This document shows, piece by piece, positions 17,424 through 25,707 of a stretch of DNA of 64,000 nucleotides; the stretch's first letter is position 1; each line of letters starts with the position of its first letter. Source of the stretch: Bradyrhizobium diversitatis (GTDB taxonomy: Bacteria > Pseudomonadota > Alphaproteobacteria > Rhizobiales > Xanthobacteraceae); NCBI RefSeq assembly GCF_016031635.1, contig NZ_JACEGD010000016.1, positions 62,001-126,000 on the forward strand. The letters run 5' to 3'. The notes under the pieces are model-generated. The model saw only the letters and a list, made by a program, of their open reading frames with translations. It was not told where the DNA came from and did not search any database. Position numbers and translations under genes: made by a program.

Positions 17424-17809
17424 ACGTTTACATCCTGGTCGTCGATGACGAGCCCGACGTCGAGGCGCTGTTTCGGCAACAGTTCCGGCGCGACCTGCGC
17501 GCCGGCCGCTTCCAGATGGAGTTCGCGCTCTCGGCCCCCGAGGCGCTGAAGCGCGCGGCCGAGGTTCGCGATCCCTCACTGATCCTGATCCTGTCTGATA
17601 TCAACATGCCCGGCATGAGCGGGCTCGACATGCTGCCGAAGGTGCGTGCCGCGCATCCGGATGTGCCCGTCATCATGATCACGGCCTACGGCGACGCCGA
17701 GACGCGCCGGAAGGCGATCGAGCGCGGTGCCGTCGGGCTTCTCACCAAGCCGATCGACTTCGCGCTGCTGCGGCAGGAGATCGACACGAGGCTCGAGCAA
17801 GCCGCATGA
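17420..17809 (+). CDS. Single-domain response regulator (CheY-like receiver)
   Basis: A 129-residue receiver with no output domain. Conserved sites: acidic pair D9-D10 in VVDDEPD, phosphoacceptor D60 in LSDINMPGMSG, the MITAYGD switch region, and K110 in LLTKPID. It probably starts with TTG at 17420 (MNVYILVVDDEPD), sharing TTGA with the kinase stop, and its own stop overlaps the next ATG (17806-17809). Such stand-alone receivers act as phosphate sinks, phosphorelay intermediates or protein-binding switches. Being between the kinase and a receiver-cyclase, it is likely part of the same relay. Confidence 0.88.
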   Translation: MNVYILVVDDEPDVEALFRQQFRRDLRAGRFQMEFALSAPEALKRAAEVRDPSLILILSDINMPGMSGLDMLPKVRAAHPDVPVIMITAYGDAETRRKAIERGAVGLLTKPIDFALLRQEIDTRLEQAA

Positions 17810-19056
17810 CTGCGACCATCCTCTTCGTCGACGACGAGCCTGACCTCGAGGCGCTGATCCTGCAGAAATTCCGCAGGCAGATTCGCGATGGGAAGCTCGC
17901 TCTCATATTCGCGCGCGACGGCCTGGAGGCGCTGGAGTCGCTCGAGCTGAACCCGCAAGTCGACATGGTGGTTTCCGACATCAACATGCCGCGGATGGAT
18001 GGGCTGTCGCTGTTGGCGAGGCTCCAGGAGGCCGAGGACAAGAAGTCGACCATCATCGTCTCGGCTTATGGCGACATGAGCAATATCCGCATCGCCATGA
18101 ACCGCGGCGCTTTCGACTTCCTGACCAAGCCGATCGACTTCGCCGATCTGGAGACCACGATCGAGAAGACCATTCGTCATGTGGAGATGCTGCGCGAAGT
18201 GCGGCGGCGCCAGATGGAAGCCGAGCGCGCTTATGCCTCGCTGTCGCGCTTCTTCTCGCCGGAGATCGCAAGGCGCTTGGCGGCGGATGTCCAGGGTGAC
18301 GGCATGGAGGTGCATTGGCGCGATGTCGCCACCCTCTTCACCGACATCACCGGCTTCACCTCACTGGTCGAGTCCGCGGCCCCGCAGACACTGGGCGAGC
18401 TTCTCAACGAATATTTCGGCGGCATGACCGAGATCGTCTTCGCTCATGAGGGGACGGTCGCCAAGATCATCGGCGATGCGATCCAGGTGCTGTTCAATGC
18501 GCCCGGCGACCAGCCGGACTATGCGACGCGTGCAGTCGCCTGTGCCCATGACCTCGACGCCTGGGCGGAGGACTTTTCGGCGCGCTGGAAGGCGAGGGGC
18601 GTGAATTTCGGGACCACCCGCATCGGTGTCCATGCTGGCCCCGCGCTGGTGGGCAATTTCGGCGGCAACCGCTTCTTCGACTACACGGCCTATGGCGACA
18701 CCGTCAATACGGCAGCGCGGCTGGAGGCGGCCAACAAGTATCTTGGAACGCGTATCTGCGTCAGTGCCAGCGTGGCCAAGGGGGCCGCGAACTTCCATGG
18801 TCGGCCCGTGGGCGACCTGATGCTGCGCGGGCGCAGCGAGCCGCTGCGTGCGTTCGAACCGCTGCCCCAGGCGAAATTCGAAGCCCCGGCGACGGCGCAA
18901 TATTCCGAAGCTTTTGCCAAGATGGAGGCAGGCGATGCCGCCGCCATGCCGGCCTTTGCCGCGCTGGTCGGGATGCACGCCGACGATCCGCTGGCCGGTT
19001 TTCACCTGAGGCGTCTGCTCAACGGCGCCAAGGGCACTCGCATGCAATTGGAATAG
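17806..19056 (+). CDS. Receiver domain fused to class III adenylate cyclase
   Basis: 416 residues. The N-terminal receiver (1-120) has DDEPD, phosphoacceptor D58 (VVSDINMPRMDG) and K108 (FLTKPID). After a helical linker (about 121-150) follows a class III cyclase domain (about 170-330): metal ligands D180 (LFTDITGFTSL) and D224 (IIGDAIQVLF), and the transition-state N301 and R305 in YGDTVNTAARLE. K220 together with T294 at the purine-selecting positions resembles the Lys/Thr pair of cyanobacterial CyaC-type adenylate cyclases, so cAMP rather than cGMP is the likely product (inference). The C-terminal ~80 residues are unassigned. It is coupled to the upstream receiver and kinase by ATGA overlap, so cAMP synthesis should respond to the Cache ligand. 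Confidence 0.88.
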   Translation: MTATILFVDDEPDLEALILQKFRRQIRDGKLALIFARDGLEALESLELNPQVDMVVSDINMPRMDGLSLLARLQEAEDKKSTIIVSAYGDMSNIRIAMNRGAFDFLTKPIDFADLETTIEKTIRHVEMLREVRRRQMEAERAYASLSRFFSPEIARRLAADVQGDGMEVHWRDVATLFTDITGFTSLVESAAPQTLGELLNEYFGGMTEIVFAHEGTVAKIIGDAIQVLFNAPGDQPDYATRAVACAHDLDAWAEDFSARWKARGVNFGTTRIGVHAGPALVGNFGGNRFFDYTAYGDTVNTAARLEAANKYLGTRICVSASVAKGAANFHGRPVGDLMLRGRSEPLRAFEPLPQAKFEAPATAQYSEAFAKMEAGDAAAMPAFAALVGMHADDPLAGFHLRRLLNGAKGTRMQLE

Positions 19057-19065
19057 GAGTCCGTC

Positions 19066-19812
19066 ATGACGCGCGAATTCTCCGCCGGAAACTATCGTTT
19101 CATTCCATCTGTGTTCCAGTATTCCGCCGGCGCCGTCGCGGACGAGGGTTATGAGATCGAACGCGTCCGGTTCGACCGCCTGGTGCCGCTCGCTGAAGGA
19201 TTTGCGCTGGCCGCAAAATTCATCCAGGAGGCGGGGCGTCCATTGACGGCATTCTGTGCCTGCGAGCTGCGCTCGCCGGCGGCCTTCAGCGAGGAGGGCT
19301 TTCGTGCGTTCAACCTGCACTATGTGAAGACGTTGTCCGAGTGGGGCATCTTTGACGGCACGACCAATCCGGTGGCGCGCAGCAATGTCTGCCCGGAGAT
19401 CGATCCGCCGTCAGAGCCGTCCTTCTACGCATTCTCCTTCACGCGACCGACGCGATCAAACACGCCCAGCTTCGTCATCGCCGGCGGCGCGGAGGCACGC
19501 GAGGGTAGCGGTACCTATGTCGAGCGCACCGTGCGCTACCGCGACCTCAGTCCGGAAGGCTTGCGGGAAAAGGTTCGCTTCACCACGACCTCGCAGATGG
19601 AGAGCCGGATGGCCGCCTTCGGCTTCGGCTGGAAGGACACGACCGGCGTGCAGGCCTATTCCGTGCACGACTTCCACCACGCGCTGGTCGACGAACTGGT
19701 CCGCCGCGGCGCCTTGCGCTCCGGCCTGACCTGGCATTTTGCCCGGCCGCCGGTCGTCGATCTCGAATACGAGATGGATTGCCGCCGCGTGATGCGCGAG
19801 GTTGTGATCTAG
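19066..19812 (+). CDS. Uncharacterised protein, possibly CnbZ-type 2-aminomuconate deaminase/RidA-like
   Basis: 248 residues, soluble, no signal peptide. I am not certain of the family. The stretches AFCACELRSPAAFSEEGF, NPVARSNVCPEIDPP, MAAFGFGWKDTTGVQ and LTWHFARPPVVDLEYEMDC resemble, from memory, proteins annotated as CnbZ (2-amino-5-chloromuconate deaminase), a divergent relative of RidA-fold deaminases. If right it would hydrolyse an enamine/imine. It lies nine bases after the receiver-cyclase gene with a good GGAG site, so it may be co-transcribed with the signalling genes, and it is convergent with the ABC transporter cluster behind repeat E. A link to either neighbour is not shown. Confidence 0.45.
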   Translation: MTREFSAGNYRFIPSVFQYSAGAVADEGYEIERVRFDRLVPLAEGFALAAKFIQEAGRPLTAFCACELRSPAAFSEEGFRAFNLHYVKTLSEWGIFDGTTNPVARSNVCPEIDPPSEPSFYAFSFTRPTRSNTPSFVIAGGAEAREGSGTYVERTVRYRDLSPEGLREKVRFTTTSQMESRMAAFGFGWKDTTGVQAYSVHDFHHALVDELVRRGALRSGLTWHFARPPVVDLEYEMDCRRVMREVVI

Positions 19813-19915
19813 AGCGTTTTCGAGCGAAGTGGACACCGGTTCGCGTCAAGAAAACGCGTCCAACCAAGAATCTAGAGCCCCGTTCCGATTCCATCGGAAC
19901 GGAAAAGGCTCTAGC
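19808..19915. repeat. Intergenic repeat, family E, with internal hairpin
   Basis: The 98-base gap between two convergent genes holds an element bounded by TCTAGAGC and GGCTCTAG. It contains GTTCCGATTCCATCGGAAC, a perfect short hairpin (GTTCCGAT/ATCGGAAC). Similar CTAGAGC-bounded elements are frequent in Bradyrhizobiaceae genomes from memory. It may serve as a bidirectional terminator here. Confidence 0.6.
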
Positions 19916-20798
19916 GCTGCCGCGGATCGAGCGCGTCGCGAAGGCCGTCGCCGAGCAGGTTCAGCGACAGAACCACGAGGAAGATCGCGAGGCCCGGCCA
20001 GATCGCCATCCAGGGCGCCTGCGTCAGGAAGCGTTGCGCGGCGTTGAGCATGCTGCCCCAGGACGGCGCGGGCGGCTGCTGGCCGAGGCCCAGGAACGAC
20101 AATGCGGCTTCCGCGATGATGGCGGCGGCGATCGAGAGTGTCGCCTGCACCAGCAGCGCCGGCAGGATGTTCGGCAGGATATGGGAGAACGCGATCCGCC
20201 ACGGCGGATTGCCAAGCGCCCGCGCGGCCTCGACATAGTCCTCGGCCTTGACGACCAGCACCTGGCCACGGGTCAGGCGGATGAAGATCGGGGTCGCCGA
20301 GATGCCGATCGCGATCATGGCATTGCCGAGGCTCGGCCCGAGGAATGCGGCGAGCGCGATCGCCAGGATCAGGAACGGGCAGGCCAGCATCGCATCGGTG
20401 ATCCGGCTGATCAGCGCGTCGGTGAAGCCGCCGCGATAGCCGGCGAGAAGGCCGAGCGGCACGCCGATGCCGAGCGCGATCGCGACCGAGATGAGACCCG
20501 CGAGGAGGGAGGCGCGCGCGCCGTAGATGACGCGGCTCAGGATGTCGCGGCCGAGCTCGTCGGTGCCGAACCAGTGCGCCGCCGTCGGCGGCTTGCGCAC
20601 CAGGCTCCAGCTCGTCGCGATCGGATCGTAGGGAACGACGAGTGGCGCGAGCGCCGCAAGGAGGATGAATACCGTGATCACGACGAGCCCGAACACGGCC
20701 GCCTTGCGCTTGAACAGCCGCCGCCGGGCGCGGCGCGCCGGGCTGTCCAGCTCGTAGGCTTGGGCGGCGGGGCTGGCGGGCAGCGCAGTGTCGGTCAT
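19911..20798 (-). CDS. Oligopeptide/dipeptide ABC transporter permease, DppC type
   Basis: 295 residues. The N-terminal cytoplasmic segment (ARRARRRLFKRKAA) precedes TM1 (VFGLVVITVFILLAALAPLVV), and further helices follow. The DppC-type motif FGTDELGRDILSRVIYG is present, as is the EAA loop that contacts the ATPases (EAARALGNPPWRIAFSHILPNILPALL). It is last of a minus-strand operon (GGT, DUF1028, two ATPases, binding protein, DppB, DppC), three bases after the DppB gene. It forms the membrane channel with the preceding permease. Substrate probably peptides or gamma-glutamyl compounds, inferred from the adjacent GGT. Confidence 0.9.
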   Translation of the reverse strand: MTDTALPASPAAQAYELDSPARRARRRLFKRKAAVFGLVVITVFILLAALAPLVVPYDPIATSWSLVRKPPTAAHWFGTDELGRDILSRVIYGARASLLAGLISVAIALGIGVPLGLLAGYRGGFTDALISRITDAMLACPFLILAIALAAFLGPSLGNAMIAIGISATPIFIRLTRGQVLVVKAEDYVEAARALGNPPWRIAFSHILPNILPALLVQATLSIAAAIIAEAALSFLGLGQQPPAPSWGSMLNAAQRFLTQAPWMAIWPGLAIFLVVLSLNLLGDGLRDALDPRQR

Positions 20799-20801
20799 CG
20801 C

Positions 20802-21743
20802 CTAGCCCCTCAGCCGCGGATTGACGAGGACATAGGCGACGTCGGCGACGAGGTTCAAGGTAATGTAAACCGTGGCCGTCACCAGCACCACGCCCTGCAC
20901 CACGGCGTAGTCGCGATTGAACACGGCGTCCACGATCAGCTTGCCGAAGCCGGGAATGGAGAAGATCTGCTCGGTCAGCACCGCGCCCGACAGCAGCGTG
21001 CCGAGCTCGAGCGCGCCGAGCGTGATGATCGGCGTCAGCGCATTGCGCATGGCGTGCTTGAGGATGACCGAGCGCTCGGAAAGACCCTTCGCGCGAGCGG
21101 TGCGGACATAGTCGCTCTCCAGTACCTGGAGCATGGCGCTGCGGGTGTGTCGCATCAGGATCGCGGAAATCGCGTTGCCGAGCACGAAGGCCGGCATGAT
21201 GGTGGCGGCGAGACTCGCGCGCCAGTCCTCGGTTAGCGGCACGTAGCCCGAGGCCGGCAGCCAGCCGAGCTTGATCGAGAACAGGAAGATCAGGAGGATT
21301 CCGAGCCAGAAATTCGGCGTCGAGATGCCCCAAAGCGCGAAAAGATTGGCGCCATAGTCCCATGCCGTGCCTTTCTTCACAGCGGAGATGATTCCGGCGG
21401 GAATGCCGATGCAGAACGCGATCAGGATCGCCATCGAGCCGAGCTGCAGCGTCACCGGCAGTTTCTGTGCGATCAGCTCGCGCACCGGCATCTTGTTGCG
21501 CAGCGACTCGCCGAAATTGCCTGTCAGCACGCCGCTGAGCCAGTAGACGTACTGCACCGGGATTGGCTGATCGAGCTTGTACTGCTGGCGGATCTGCTCG
21601 ATCACGGCGGGATCGCGCTCCTCGCCGGCCATCACGAGCGCGGGATCGCCGGGCAGCAATTGCTGCAGCGAGAAGATCAGCACCGACACGAAGAACAGCG
21701 TCGGTACGATCTGCGCGATCCGGCGGGCGAGGAAGTTCAGCAT
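20802..21743 (-). CDS. Oligopeptide/dipeptide ABC transporter permease, DppB type
   Basis: 313 residues. The start at 21743 (MLNFLARRIAQIVPTLFFVS) is the usual DppB N-terminus; the frame remains open into the upstream repeat but that part is not family-like. The long periplasmic loop after TM1 (LLPGDPALVMAGEERDPAVIEQIRQQY) is characteristic, and the EAA loop is RTARAKGLSERSVILKHAMRNALTPII. It pairs with the DppC gene downstream. It is separated from the binding-protein gene upstream by 160 bases holding repeat C1. Confidence 0.9.
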   Translation of the reverse strand: MLNFLARRIAQIVPTLFFVSVLIFSLQQLLPGDPALVMAGEERDPAVIEQIRQQYKLDQPIPVQYVYWLSGVLTGNFGESLRNKMPVRELIAQKLPVTLQLGSMAILIAFCIGIPAGIISAVKKGTAWDYGANLFALWGISTPNFWLGILLIFLFSIKLGWLPASGYVPLTEDWRASLAATIMPAFVLGNAISAILMRHTRSAMLQVLESDYVRTARAKGLSERSVILKHAMRNALTPIITLGALELGTLLSGAVLTEQIFSIPGFGKLIVDAVFNRDYAVVQGVVLVTATVYITLNLVADVAYVLVNPRLRG

Positions 21744-21753
21744 GGTGCGGCTT

Positions 21754-21881
21754 GTGTCCCGGGCGCTGCGTGACATGCAATGTTGCGCTGCTGAACCGGG
21801 ACCCAATGGCCGCGGTTCGCTGCTGCCGTGGGTCCCGGCTCCGCGGAGCAGCGCTTATGCGCTGCACCGCGTCCGGGACAC
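21754..21881. repeat. Palindromic intergenic repeat, family C (copy 1)
   Basis: Begins GTGTCCCGGGCGC and ends CGTCCGGGACAC, with internal self-complementary parts (GAACCGGGACCC against GGGTCCCGGCTCC). It lies inside the transport operon between the binding-protein and DppB genes. A related copy lies at 24571-24700 between the two ATPase genes. Likely an mRNA-stabilising or mobile palindromic element. Confidence 0.75.
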
Positions 21882-21903
21882 GCCATCGTCGTCATCAGAT
21901 CGA

Positions 21904-23415
21904 TCACTTGAACTTCAGCCCGACCACGCGCACGAGCCCATCGGGCATCTGCCGGTAGCCGTCGAGCTTCTTGGTGTGCGCGATCAGAAGCGTGCGGTGA
22001 TAGATGTAGATGATCGGCAGGTCGTCGAGCAGGATCTTGGTCAGCTTGGCGTAGATCGCCTTGCGCTCGTCGACGTTCGCTGTCGCTCGCCCTTCTTCCA
22101 AGAGCTTGTCGGCCTCGGGGTTGGAATAGCCTCCGTCATTCTGAGGCGCCTTGCTGCGCATGAAGATGTAGGAATTACCGTCGGGATCGATGCGACCGCT
22201 CCAGTTGATCTGGAACACCTGGAACTCGCCAGCCTGCGCCTGCTTGAACGTGGTCGCGAACTCGACGGCACGGATCTTGATGTCGAAGCCGGCTTCCGCC
22301 GCCATCGACTGGACGACCTGGGCGACGGCCTCGTTCTCCGCGCCCTTCGGGATCATGTAGTCCACCGTCACCGGCAGGGTGACACCCGCTTCCTTCAGCA
22401 GCGCCTTGGCCTTGGCAACGTCGCGGCCGCGAACCGGGAATGCCTTCTGGTAATAGGGATGCGTCGGGCTGACCCATTGATTGCCCGGAGTGAACTCTCC
22501 GTTGAACACGACTTGGTTGAGAGCCTCGCGGTCGATGGAAAGGTCGAGCGCCTGACGGACTTTCGCCGACTGGCTCAGCGGGCCCTTGTTCTTGTCGTTA
22601 CCGATGTTGATGGTCAGGCCGAGATAGCCAAGCTCCGGCGCGGTCGACAATACGAGCCGGGAATCGGCGCGGACGTCCTTGATGTCGGTGGCGAGCACGC
22701 GTTCGATCAGGTCGAGAGCGCCGGATTTCAGATTGGCGAGGCGCACGGTGGCGTCGACGATCGGCTGGAACACGACGCGGTCGATGTGGATGTTGTCCTT
22801 GTTCCAGTAGTCGGCGAATTTCTCGAACACCATGCGGTCCTGCTGGACGCGTTCGACGAACTTGTATGGACCGGCGCAGACCGGATGCAGGCCGAACTTG
22901 TCACCGGCCTCCTTCGCAGCCTTGGGCGAGACCATCATGCCGGAGCGGTCGGTGAGCTGGGCGATCAGCGGCGAGTAGGGCGTCTTCAGCACCAGCTTGA
23001 TGGTGAGAGGATCGACCACCTCGACGTGGTCGACGCTGGCGAGCTCGGACTTGCGGAACGAGGTCGGCAGCGTCATGTGACGCTCGATCGAGAATTTCGC
23101 GGCTTCCGCGTCCAGCGGTTCGCCGTCGTGGAATTTGACGCCGGGCCGAAGCTTGATCGTCATGGCCTTGCCGTCGGCCGATGTCTCGTAGGACAACGCC
23201 AGCTGTGGCACGATGTTGAGCTTCTCGTCGATGTCGAACAGCTTGTCACAGAACGCGGAGAAGACGATGCGACCGACATAAGTGCGGCCGATGCTGGGAT
23301 CGAGGATGTCGGGGTCTTCGGCGATGCCGATGCGAAGCGTGGTCTGCGCCTGGGCTGTGCCCGCGAGTGACGTCAGCAATGCCGACGCCAGGATTGTCAA
23401 ACGCATAAAGCTCAT
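21904..23415 (-). CDS. ABC transporter peptide-binding protein (SBP family 5)
   Basis: 503 residues starting MSFMRLTILASALLTSLAGT, a signal peptide with a likely AQA cleavage site, so periplasmic. SBP_bac_5 hallmarks: LRIGIAEDPDILDPSIGRTYVG at the mature N-terminus, LRPGVKFHDGEPLDAEAAKFSIERH, and the C-terminal YAKLTKILLDDLPIIYIYH. Members bind di-/oligopeptides, glutathione, opines or nickel. The start at 23415 is chosen for the signal peptide and an AGAGG-type site. It lies 17 bases after the ATPase gene and serves the DppBC pair at 19.9-21.7 kb. Confidence 0.9.
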   Translation of the reverse strand: MSFMRLTILASALLTSLAGTAQAQTTLRIGIAEDPDILDPSIGRTYVGRIVFSAFCDKLFDIDEKLNIVPQLALSYETSADGKAMTIKLRPGVKFHDGEPLDAEAAKFSIERHMTLPTSFRKSELASVDHVEVVDPLTIKLVLKTPYSPLIAQLTDRSGMMVSPKAAKEAGDKFGLHPVCAGPYKFVERVQQDRMVFEKFADYWNKDNIHIDRVVFQPIVDATVRLANLKSGALDLIERVLATDIKDVRADSRLVLSTAPELGYLGLTINIGNDKNKGPLSQSAKVRQALDLSIDREALNQVVFNGEFTPGNQWVSPTHPYYQKAFPVRGRDVAKAKALLKEAGVTLPVTVDYMIPKGAENEAVAQVVQSMAAEAGFDIKIRAVEFATTFKQAQAGEFQVFQINWSGRIDPDGNSYIFMRSKAPQNDGGYSNPEADKLLEEGRATANVDERKAIYAKLTKILLDDLPIIYIYHRTLLIAHTKKLDGYRQMPDGLVRVVGLKFK

Positions 23416-23432
23416 CGTTCTCAACCTCTGTT

Positions 23433-24542
23433 TCACGGCGATGTTGGGGCCGCCCCCAATGAACGAACCCGGCCGCCGCGTGCTGCTTCCGGCCCGCCGC
23501 TGAAGGCTGCGACCAGTTTTTCCAGGACCGGCGAGAAGCCGCCGTCCATGGGGACGATCGCCTCCGAGGAGGGCAATTCCGATGTTCGGTGGCAGGCCGT
23601 TGCATGTCCGATGCCATCCGGCTTGAGCTGGGGCATTTCGCTGCGGCAGCGGTCGATGACATAGGGACAGCGGGTGTGGAAGCGGCATCCCGGCGGCGGA
23701 TTGAGCGCGCTGGGGATCTCTCCCTGCAGCACAATCCGGCTGCTCTTTGCTCGCGGTTTAGGCACGGGGATCGCGGACAGCAGCGCCCGGCTGTAGGGAT
23801 GGCGCGGCGCGGCGAACAGCGCGTTCGCCTCCGCGGTCTCGACGATCTGGCCGAGATTCATCACCGCGACGTGGTCGGCGATGTGCTTGACCACGGCGAG
23901 GTCGTGCGAAACGAAAATGTAGGCGAGACCGAGCCGGTCCTGCAGCTCACGCAGCAGGTTCAGGATTTGCGAGCGGATCGAGACGTCGAGCGCCGAGACC
24001 GGCTCGTCGCAGATGATTAGCTTCGGCTCGACCGCGAGTGCGCGCGCGATGGCGATGCGCTGGCGTTGACCGCCGGAGAATTCGTGCGGGTAACGCCGGG
24101 CGAGGCGCGGCTCCAGCCCGACCAGCCGCAGCAGCTCGGCGACACGCTCGGATCGGCGCGACGCCGGAACGAGATAGTGCAGCGTCAGCGGCTCGGTCAG
24201 GATCTGCCCGACCGTCATGCGCGGATTGAGGGAGGCGTAGGGATCCTGGAAGATGATCTGCGCCTCGCGGCGGAAGGCGCGCAAGCCGTTGGCGTCGAGC
24301 GAGAGCAGGTCGCGGCCGTCGAAGCGGACCGCGCCCGCATCCGGCTCGATCAGCCGCAAGACCAGACGGCTGACGGTGGACTTGCCGCATCCGGATTCGC
24401 CGACGAGGGCCAGCGTCTTGCCGGCGTCGAGCGAGAACGAAACGCCATCGACGGCCTTGACGTGCGCCAATGCGCGGCCGAACAGCGAGCGCTCGGCGAC
24501 GAAATGCTTGACCAGGCCCTCGACCTCGAGAAGAGAGCTCAT
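23433..24542 (-). CDS. Oligopeptide ABC transporter ATPase, DppF/OppF type
   Basis: 369 residues, cytoplasmic. Walker A GESGCGKST; Q-loop in QIIFQDPYASLNP; signature FSGGQRQRIAIARAL; Walker B LIICDEPVSALDVS; H-loop FVSHDLAVV. The C-terminal oligopeptide extension carries NPPPGCRFHTRCPYVIDRC, whose cysteines may hold an Fe-S cluster as reported for some DppD/F proteins (recalled). The start at 24542 (MSSLLEVEGLVKHF) fits the family; an open extension upstream runs into repeat C2. The tail after about residue 330 is longer than usual. Confidence 0.92.
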   Translation of the reverse strand: MSSLLEVEGLVKHFVAERSLFGRALAHVKAVDGVSFSLDAGKTLALVGESGCGKSTVSRLVLRLIEPDAGAVRFDGRDLLSLDANGLRAFRREAQIIFQDPYASLNPRMTVGQILTEPLTLHYLVPASRRSERVAELLRLVGLEPRLARRYPHEFSGGQRQRIAIARALAVEPKLIICDEPVSALDVSIRSQILNLLRELQDRLGLAYIFVSHDLAVVKHIADHVAVMNLGQIVETAEANALFAAPRHPYSRALLSAIPVPKPRAKSSRIVLQGEIPSALNPPPGCRFHTRCPYVIDRCRSEMPQLKPDGIGHATACHRTSELPSSEAIVPMDGGFSPVLEKLVAAFSGGPEAARGGRVRSLGAAPTSP

Positions 24543-24570
24543 TGCTTCTGCACCCCGCAAGTACCGATCT

Positions 24571-24700
24571 CGTGTCCCGGGCGCGGCGCAGCACGAAGTG
24601 TTGCGACGCTGAACCGGGACCCAGATTGCCGCCACATGGGCCCCGGTTCAGCAGCACACCACCGCGCTGCGCTTGTGCTGCGCTGCGCCCGGGGCACGAG
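24571..24700. repeat. Palindromic intergenic repeat, family C (copy 2)
   Basis: Starts CGTGTCCCGGGCGCGGCGCA and ends GCGCCCGGGGCACGAG; the centre has GAACCGGGACCC opposed by GGGCCCCGGTTC. It fills the 175-base gap between the two ATPase genes of the same operon and is related to the element at 21754-21881. Confidence 0.75.
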
Positions 24701-24717
24701 ACGGGAGAACGAGGCCA

Positions 24718-25707
24718 TCACGACACCAGGAGTTCGAGCGGCGCGCGGATACAGCGCGAGAGGTGACCGGGGCCGACTTCCAGCAGCGGCGGCGGCGCCT
24801 TCGTACAGGCATCCAGCATGAAGGGACAGCGCGCGGCGAAGCGGCAGCCGGCGGGAGGCTGCGCCATGTTCGGAACCATGCCTTCGATCGTCGCAAGCTG
24901 CTCGGCCCGATGGTCGAGCCGCGGGATCGAGCCGAGCAGACCGACCGTATAAGGATGCTGCGGAGCCGAGAACAGCTCGTCCACCGGCGCGCGCTCGACG
25001 ATCTCGCCGGCATACATCACGGCTACCTCATCGCAGACCTCGGCGACGACGCCGAGATCGTGGGTGATCAGGATGATCGCGGCGCCGCTCGCCGCTTTCA
25101 ACTCGCGCATCAATTCCAGGATCTGGGCCTGCAGGGTGACGTCGAGCGCGGTCGTCGGCTCGTCGGCGATGAGGAGGCGCGGGTCGCAGGCCAGCGCCAT
25201 CGCGATCATGACGCGCTGGCGCATGCCGCCTGAGAGCTTGTGCGGATACTCGTCGATGCGCCGCTCGGGCGATGGGATGTGGACGCGGCGCAGCAGCTCG
25301 AGTGCGCGGTTCCGCGCACTCTTCCGCGAGCCGCCGCGATGGCGCAGGATCGTTTCGGTGATCTGGTCTCCGATCGTGAAGCTCGGGTTGAGCGAGGTCA
25401 TCGGTTCCTGGAAGATCATCGCCAGCCGGTTGCCGCGGAGGTCGCGCAGGATCTGGTCCGGGGTCTTCAACAGGTCGAAACCGTCGAAGCGGATCGCGCC
25501 TGATATCTCGGCGCTCTGCTTCGGCAAGAGGCCCATGATGGCCAGCGACGTCACGCTCTTGCCGCAGCCGGATTCGCCGACGAGGCCGAGCGTGGCGCCA
25601 TGGGCGACACTGAGATCGACGCTGTCGACGGCGTGCGTGACGCGGCCGTCGTCGCCGTGAAAGCGGATGCGCAGATCCCTGATCTCGATGAGGGGACTTG
25701 GGCTCAT
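24718..25707 (-). CDS. Oligopeptide ABC transporter ATPase, DppD/OppD type
   Basis: 329 residues. Walker A GESGCGKSV; Q-loop MIFQEPMTSLNPSF; signature LSGGMRQRVMIAMAL; Walker B LLIADEPTTALDVTL; H-loop LITHDLGVV; C-terminal QPPAGCRFAARCPFMLDAC. It starts at 25707 (MSPSPLIEIRDL) overlapping the stop of the DUF1028 gene by four bases, so the hydrolase-like protein and the transporter are translationally coupled. It partners with the DppF-type ATPase downstream. Confidence 0.92.
   Translation of the reverse strand: MSPSPLIEIRDLRIRFHGDDGRVTHAVDSVDLSVAHGATLGLVGESGCGKSVTSLAIMGLLPKQSAEISGAIRFDGFDLLKTPDQILRDLRGNRLAMIFQEPMTSLNPSFTIGDQITETILRHRGGSRKSARNRALELLRRVHIPSPERRIDEYPHKLSGGMRQRVMIAMALACDPRLLIADEPTTALDVTLQAQILELMRELKAASGAAIILITHDLGVVAEVCDEVAVMYAGEIVERAPVDELFSAPQHPYTVGLLGSIPRLDHRAEQLATIEGMVPNMAQPPAGCRFAARCPFMLDACTKAPPPLLEVGPGHLSRCIRAPLELLVS

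Noticed and set aside
19779..21236. 485-codon plus-strand frame over the DppC/DppB genes
   Set aside because: Its product is extremely Arg/Glu/His-rich and starts inside the 19.1 kb gene; the permeases on the minus strand are unmistakable.
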